Shown: positions 59,817 through 64,000 of the stretch, one piece after another
Layout: each line of letters begins with the position of its first letter
How positions within the stretch are numbered: the stretch's first letter is position 1
Assembly: GCA_963667605.2 (NCBI GenBank)
Contig: CAXXUZ010000003.1
Location: 1,798,001-1,862,000, forward strand
Direction of reading: 5' to 3'
Source: JADLGL01 sp963667605
GTDB taxonomy: Bacteria; Pseudomonadota; Alphaproteobacteria; Rhizobiales; Kaistiaceae
Length of the DNA stretch: 64,000 bases
Notes under the pieces: model-generated
What the model was told of the DNA's origin: nothing
Databases searched by the model: none
Seen by the model: only the letters and a program-made list of their open reading frames with translations
Position numbers and translations under genes: made by a program

Positions 59817-62165
59817 ATGGTGACGGGGACTGCCACCTCCACGGAGACGATCGCCGGGGCCGGGGCCGGCCCTGACGAACGTCTGGCAAGGCGACGCAAA
59901 TGGATTCGCAGGGGCGGCTATGCCGCGGCGATCCTGGCTCTTGTCGCGGCTTCGATCACCTTCTTCATTCTTCTTGGCCTGACACCGATCGAACCGTCCG
60001 CCGAGGTCGTCGTTTGGGCACTGGTCGTAAACGGCCTGTTTCTTCTAGCTTTGGTCAGTGCGGTTGCGTGGGAGATCGCACGGCTCTGGCTGGCTCGCCG
60101 GCGCGGCGTCGCAGGCGCCAGACTGCATATCAGGATCGTAGCGCTCTTTGGGCTCGTGGCAGTGACCCCAGCGATCCTGGTTGCGATCGTCGCCAATATT
60201 ACCTTTGCACAGGGCGCCGACCATTGGTTCTCTTCCCGGTCACAAGAGATCGTGCAAACTTCGCTAGAGGTCGCCGATTCCTACGTCCAGACACAGCTGT
60301 CGTCCCTGGGCGTGGTTGTCGACGCGATGAAACAGGACATCGAGGGCCAGAGAGCACTTTTCGTCGCCGGGGATTGGGTTAGTTTTCAAAGATTCATCGA
60401 TGAGCTGCCGGCAGCTTTCGGCGTCCCTGGCGTGGTGCTGATCGAAGAGAATGGCGATCCCTTGTTCCGAGCTGAGTACAGCGCCACAGCCGATTTGCCG
60501 GCTCCCCCTCTTGGCGTCGTCGCCGAAGCCATCGCCAATGCACCGAATGTCTCGATTATACCGCCCAGGCCTTACACCCCGGATGGCGGGCAAACGAGGG
60601 CGTTTGCTGCAGGCATCGTGGCGCTCGACCAATATGGCGGCCTACTCCTTTATGTCGTGGCCGAGATCGATCCGCAGGCTGTCGGATACGTCCAACTCGC
60701 TTTGGAGAACGCGGCCGCCTATGATGAGCTGCAGGACATTCGAGCCGGGATGCAGGTCGTCTTTGGCCTGATCTATTTCGGCGTTGCCATCATGGTTCTT
60801 GCGGCGGCGATCTGGCTGGGGCTTGCGTTCGCCAATCGTCTTGTGTCGCCGATCGGCCAGTTGATCAGGGCGGCTGACAGCATCGCCGGCGGTGACCTTA
60901 CCGTCGAGGTTCCGATCGATCGTGCGGATGGCGATGTTGCCGCGCTTGGCAGCTCGTTCAACAAGATGACCAATCAGTTGGCCGGTCAACGCAACGATTT
61001 GGTTGCGGCTAGTGCCCAGATTGATAGTCGCCGTCGTTTCATCGAGGCGGTCCTGTCCGGCGTCACTGCCGGAGTCGTGGGCATCGATGGCGAAGGAAAA
61101 GTGACGGTGTTCAACCGATCGGCCTCGGCGTTGATCGACGCAAAGGGGATGTCGTTCATTGGCGGTCGGATCCGTGATTTGGTACCGGAGCTTGGGCCGG
61201 TGCTCGACGCCGCGGACGGAGATCGACGGCTGGAACATCGCGATCAAATAACGCTGGTCAGAGAGGGGAAGTCGCGGACGATCAACGTGCGGGTGACTAC
61301 CGAGCAATCTTCCGGCGAGTCAGTTGGCTATGTGATCACGCTCGACGACATCACGGATCTGCTCACGGCGCAACGAACATCGGTTTGGGCCGATGTCGCC
61401 CGACGGATCGCTCATGAGATCAAGAACCCGCTGACGCCGATTCAGCTTTCGGCGGAAAGGCTCCGACGGAAATTCGGTAAGGTAATCGAGAAAGACCGTG
61501 ACGTGTTCGATCAGTGTACCGACACCATAATCAGACAGGTCGGCGACATCGGCCGCATGGTCGACGAATTCTCGTCCTTCGCTCAGATGCCGAAACCGAC
61601 GCTCGAGATTCGAGATATACGCGAGGGGATCCGCGATGCTGTGTTCCTGATGCAGGTAGGCTATCCCGCCGTCGAAATTACCGTCGACCTCACCGATGAG
61701 CCGCTGACCGGGCTGTTTGACGCCAGGTTGATCTCGCAAGTGGTGACTAATTTGATCAAGAACGGCGTCGAGGCGATTGACGCGGTGATGCCGCCCCCGA
61801 AGAAGGGGCATGTCGAGGTACGTGGCTACATCGCCGACGACGTGATTGTGCTCGACATCATTGACGATGGCGTCGGTTTGCCACGCGAAAATCGGCAGAT
61901 GTTGCTGGAGCCCTACATGACGACGCGCGAAAAAGGCACCGGCCTGGGCCTCGCGATTGTCGGCAAGATCGTCGAAGAGCATGCAGGAGCGATCGAGCTG
62001 ATGGACGGCCCGAGCGTTGCCCATGGTGGCCGTGGTGCGATGGTGCGGCTTACTTTTCCGATGGCCGTCGATGCCGCGTCAGAAGTTTCGCGAAGGCCGG
62101 TTCGCTCCGTGCTCGACCGCGACAAGACGGCAAGGGCAAGCGATCTGGCACCGGCGGCGGAGTAG
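59817..62165 (+). CDS. ntrY: Nitrogen regulation sensor histidine kinase NtrY
   Basis: Membrane sensor kinase paired with NtrX, in Alphaproteobacteria linked to nitrogen, redox and envelope control. The 782-residue protein has several N-terminal helices (AAILALVAASITFFILLGL; VWALVVNGLFLLALVSAVAW; LVAVTPAILVAIVANI), a large extracytoplasmic region, another helix near 316-345, and a HAMP domain (LVSPIGQLIRAADSIAGGDL). A PAS-like region (SGVTAGVVGIDGEGKVTVFN), HisKA with His533 (RIAHEIKNPLTPIQLSAERL) and an ATPase domain (LISQVVTNLIKNGVEAI; GTGLGLAIVGKIVEEHAG) complete it. It begins 129 bases after ntrC. Confidence 0.95.
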   Translation: MVTGTATSTETIAGAGAGPDERLARRRKWIRRGGYAAAILALVAASITFFILLGLTPIEPSAEVVVWALVVNGLFLLALVSAVAWEIARLWLARRRGVAGARLHIRIVALFGLVAVTPAILVAIVANITFAQGADHWFSSRSQEIVQTSLEVADSYVQTQLSSLGVVVDAMKQDIEGQRALFVAGDWVSFQRFIDELPAAFGVPGVVLIEENGDPLFRAEYSATADLPAPPLGVVAEAIANAPNVSIIPPRPYTPDGGQTRAFAAGIVALDQYGGLLLYVVAEIDPQAVGYVQLALENAAAYDELQDIRAGMQVVFGLIYFGVAIMVLAAAIWLGLAFANRLVSPIGQLIRAADSIAGGDLTVEVPIDRADGDVAALGSSFNKMTNQLAGQRNDLVAASAQIDSRRRFIEAVLSGVTAGVVGIDGEGKVTVFNRSASALIDAKGMSFIGGRIRDLVPELGPVLDAADGDRRLEHRDQITLVREGKSRTINVRVTTEQSSGESVGYVITLDDITDLLTAQRTSVWADVARRIAHEIKNPLTPIQLSAERLRRKFGKVIEKDRDVFDQCTDTIIRQVGDIGRMVDEFSSFAQMPKPTLEIRDIREGIRDAVFLMQVGYPAVEITVDLTDEPLTGLFDARLISQVVTNLIKNGVEAIDAVMPPPKKGHVEVRGYIADDVIVLDIIDDGVGLPRENRQMLLEPYMTTREKGTGLGLAIVGKIVEEHAGAIELMDGPSVAHGGRGAMVRLTFPMAVDAASEVSRRPVRSVLDRDKTARASDLAPAAE

Positions 62166-62168
62166 ACT

Positions 62169-63536
62169 ATGGCGTCCGACATCCTCATCGTTGACGACGA
62201 ATCCGACATTCGCGAGTTGGTATCGGGCATCCTCCAAGACGAGGGGCATCACGCTCGCGCGGCCGGCGATTCAGATGCGGCATTGGCGGAGATCGCCCAA
62301 CGTCGGCCGTCGCTTATTTTTCTCGATATCTGGCTTCAGGGCAGCCGACTTGACGGTTTGGCGCTGCTCGACGAGATCAAACGCAATTTTGCCGACGTCC
62401 CGGTGGTGATGATCTCGGGCCACGGCAATGTCGAAACCGCAGTCTCAGCGATCAAACGCGGGGCGTATGACTATATCGAAAAGCCGTTCAAGGCCGATCG
62501 GCTGGTTTTGGTGGCGGAGCGGGCGTTGGAGGCATTCCGGCTACGGCGCGAGGTCCGTGATCTCCAGGAACGATCGGGAGAAACGCTGGCTCTAATCGGC
62601 GGTTCTTCCAGGATCAATCAGTTGCGACAACAAATCGAGAAGGTCGCGAAAACAAATAGCCGCGTGATGATCACGGGTCCCTCCGGATCCGGCAAGGAAC
62701 TGACCGCGCGCATGATCCATTGTCAGTCAATGCGGAAGTCCGGTCCCTTTGTGGCGGTCAATGCCGCCGCGATCACGCCGGAGCGGATGGAAGAGGAGTT
62801 GTTCGGGACCGAGGCCAATGGCACTCGGCCGCGCAAAATCAGCGCGCTGGAGGAAGCGCATAACGGTACGCTTTATATCGACGAAGTCGCCGACATGCCG
62901 CGTGAAACGCAAAACAAGATCATTCGGGTTCTGGTGGAGCAGAGCTTCCTGCGGGTCGGCGGGACACAGCGGGTCAAGGTCGATGTCCGTATTATATCGT
63001 CCACAGCTCGCGATTTGGAGGCGGCGATTGCCAAGGGAGCGTTTCGTGAGGACTTGTTTCACCGCCTAGCCGTGGTTCCGATCCGAGCGCCCGGGCTGGC
63101 TGAACGGCGAGAGGATGTGCCCGCTCTGATCGAGCATTTCACCAAACAGATTTCCCGGCAGAGCGGGCTACCGGCGCGAGTTATCGCCCAGAATGCGATG
63201 GCGGTGTTGCAGGCTCACGATTGGCCAGGCAATGTCCGACAGCTTCGCAACAATGTGGAGCGTTTGCTGATTCTGGCCCATGGCGAGGCCTCCGACCAGA
63301 TCACATCGGATATGCTGCCACCGGAAATCGGACGGATGCTTCCGGCGATGCCCGGACGCGAGGGAGGCGAGCACCTGATGGCAATGCCGCTGCGCGACGC
63401 GCGCGAGGTCTTCGAGCGGGAATATCTGTCGGCTCAAGTCGCACGGTTCGGCGGCAATATCTCACGAACCGCCGAATTCGTCGGAATGGAGCGTTCAGCC
63501 CTTCATCGGAAGCTGAAATCGCTCGGTGTCGGCTAG
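62169..63536 (+). CDS. ntrX: Nitrogen regulation response regulator NtrX
   Basis: Response regulator for NtrY. The 455-residue protein has a receiver domain with Asp53 (LIFLDIWLQGSRLDG), an AAA+ domain with GPSGSGKELTARM, GTLYIDEVADMPRETQNKII and RVGGTQRVKVDVRIISST, and a C-terminal helix-turn-helix (FGGNISRTAEFVGMERSALH). Where NtrC has GAFTGA, this protein reads EANGTRPRKISALEEA, so the sigma-54 contact loop is absent. It probably regulates transcription without sigma-54, as reported for alphaproteobacterial NtrX. It lies 3 bases after ntrY. Confidence 0.95.
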   Translation: MASDILIVDDESDIRELVSGILQDEGHHARAAGDSDAALAEIAQRRPSLIFLDIWLQGSRLDGLALLDEIKRNFADVPVVMISGHGNVETAVSAIKRGAYDYIEKPFKADRLVLVAERALEAFRLRREVRDLQERSGETLALIGGSSRINQLRQQIEKVAKTNSRVMITGPSGSGKELTARMIHCQSMRKSGPFVAVNAAAITPERMEEELFGTEANGTRPRKISALEEAHNGTLYIDEVADMPRETQNKIIRVLVEQSFLRVGGTQRVKVDVRIISSTARDLEAAIAKGAFREDLFHRLAVVPIRAPGLAERREDVPALIEHFTKQISRQSGLPARVIAQNAMAVLQAHDWPGNVRQLRNNVERLLILAHGEASDQITSDMLPPEIGRMLPAMPGREGGEHLMAMPLRDAREVFEREYLSAQVARFGGNISRTAEFVGMERSALHRKLKSLGVG

Positions 63537-63551
63537 AGCGAGCGGGAAACC

Positions 63552-64000
63552 ATGCGGGTTTTGATCTGCGGTGCCGGTCAGGTGGGCTACGGCATAGCTG
63601 AGCGTCTAGCAGCGGAGCAGAACGACGTTTCTGTGATTGATACTTCGCCGCAGCTGATCCAAGTCATCCGCGACAAGTTGGACGTTCGCGGCCTTGTTGG
63701 CCATGGCGCCCATCCTGATGTTTTGGCACAGGCTGGCGCCGAGGGTGCGGACATGATCATCGCGGTCACGCTCTACGATGAAGTCAACATGGTCGCCTGC
63801 CAAGTCGCGCATTCGCTCTTCAAGGTGCCGACAAAAATCGCGCGGGTGAGGGCGCAGGGCTACCGGCAGCCGCATTGGAGCGATTTATTTTCGGCTGACC
63901 ACATGCCGATCGATGTGATCATCTCGCCGGAGGTCGAAGTCGGTGAGATGGTGCTGCGGCGATTGCAACTGCCTGGGGCGATCGATGTGGTGCGCTTCGC
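63552..64000 (+). CDS. trkA: Trk potassium uptake regulator TrkA, N-terminal part (3' end outside window)
   Basis: Peripheral NAD-binding protein that gates Trk potassium channels. The ATG at 63552, 15 bases after the ntrX stop, opens a frame that reaches the window end without a stop (149 codons). It starts MRVLICGAGQVGYGIAERLA, the Rossmann dinucleotide loop, and continues with the RCK_N pattern (LVGHGAHPDVLAQAGAEGAD; IAVTLYDEVNMVACQVAHSL). The ntrBC-ntrYX-trkA order is the usual alphaproteobacterial one; hfq and hflX would be expected next. Confidence 0.93.
   Translation, partial: MRVLICGAGQVGYGIAERLAAEQNDVSVIDTSPQLIQVIRDKLDVRGLVGHGAHPDVLAQAGAEGADMIIAVTLYDEVNMVACQVAHSLFKVPTKIARVRAQGYRQPHWSDLFSADHMPIDVIISPEVEVGEMVLRRLQLPGAIDVVRF

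Overview
This 64 kb window is a GC-rich chromosomal segment (roughly 60% by eye) from an alphaproteobacterium, probably of the Rhodospirillales/Rhizobiales type. The evidence is gene order. The runs proS-lolCD-dnaE, rpsB-tsf-pyrH-frr-uppS-cdsA-dxr-rseP-bamA-lpxD-fabZ-lpxA-lpxI-lpxB, gltA/gltX/comEC/lexA, trpC-D-G-E/ppiD, tpiA-secG-pyrG-kdsA-eno-ftsB-pdhABC-lpd-lipA-coq10-cinA-ispDF and dusB-ntrBC-ntrYX-trkA are the alphaproteobacterial housekeeping backbone. LpxI (not LpxH), a fused IspDF, a LexA box of the form GTTC-N7-GTTC and a single LolC/E-type permease fit the same assignment. The order below class level cannot be fixed from what I can see.

Layout. 1-3.85 kb: end of proS, lipoprotein-export genes lolC and lolD, and a zinc-peptidase-like lipoprotein, in one operon. 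3.9-5.2 kb: a small insert of unknown leftward genes in which one frame is cut by an amber codon. 5.3-8.7 kb: dnaE. 8.8-23.5 kb: a long rightward operon array for translation (S2, EF-Ts, RRF), UMP kinase, undecaprenyl-PP, CDP-DAG and MEP isoprenoid precursors, the RseP protease, BamA, and lipid A synthesis. 23.5-29.6 kb: leftward gltA and gltX, a rightward broken comEC, and leftward lexA with a well-formed SOS operator. 29.6-31.4 kb: an accessory patch (a membrane-protein gene split by TGA, a small conserved protein, a decayed IS1595-type transposase) where relatives often carry moaC-moeA. 31.4-37.3 kb: leftward ppiD-trpE-trpG-trpD-trpC. 37.5-41.6 kb: tpiA, secG, pyrG, kdsA. 41.6-43.1 kb: leftward DUF1835 gene and queF. 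43.2-54.3 kb: eno, ftsB, the pyruvate dehydrogenase complex, lipoate synthase and a COQ10-like protein, interrupted by a TfoX-like gene, a frameshifted MFS gene and a GNAT gene. 54.3-55.9 kb: leftward cinA and ispDF. 56-64 kb: dusB and the two nitrogen-regulatory two-component systems, ending in a trkA cut by the window edge.

How the genes work together. Most of the window supports envelope building: lipid A (lpxD, fabZ, lpxA, lpxI, lpxB, kdsA), outer-membrane protein and lipoprotein delivery (bamA, lolCD, ppiD, secG), undecaprenyl and phospholipid precursors (dxr, ispDF, uppS, cdsA) and site-2 proteolysis (rseP). It is combined with translation, central carbon flow (tpiA, eno, pdh, gltA) and nitrogen control (ntrBC/YX). 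Neighbouring genes commonly overlap by 4 nt, unusually often as TTGA or GTGA as well as ATGA.

Main points for a second look: four gene units broken by single-base events, none of them a core gene; a dispersed-repeat-like segment read in frame inside the pdhC linker; a long Ala/Pro/Glu plus helix-hairpin-helix tail on ribosomal protein S2; the lexA operator shared with a divergent accessory promoter; and a perfect 11-bp inverted repeat in front of tpiA. I found no CRISPR array, tRNA, rRNA, prophage or convincing new defence system. No gene-free stretch exceeds 300 bases; the longest is the 262-base ppiD/tpiA divergent region.
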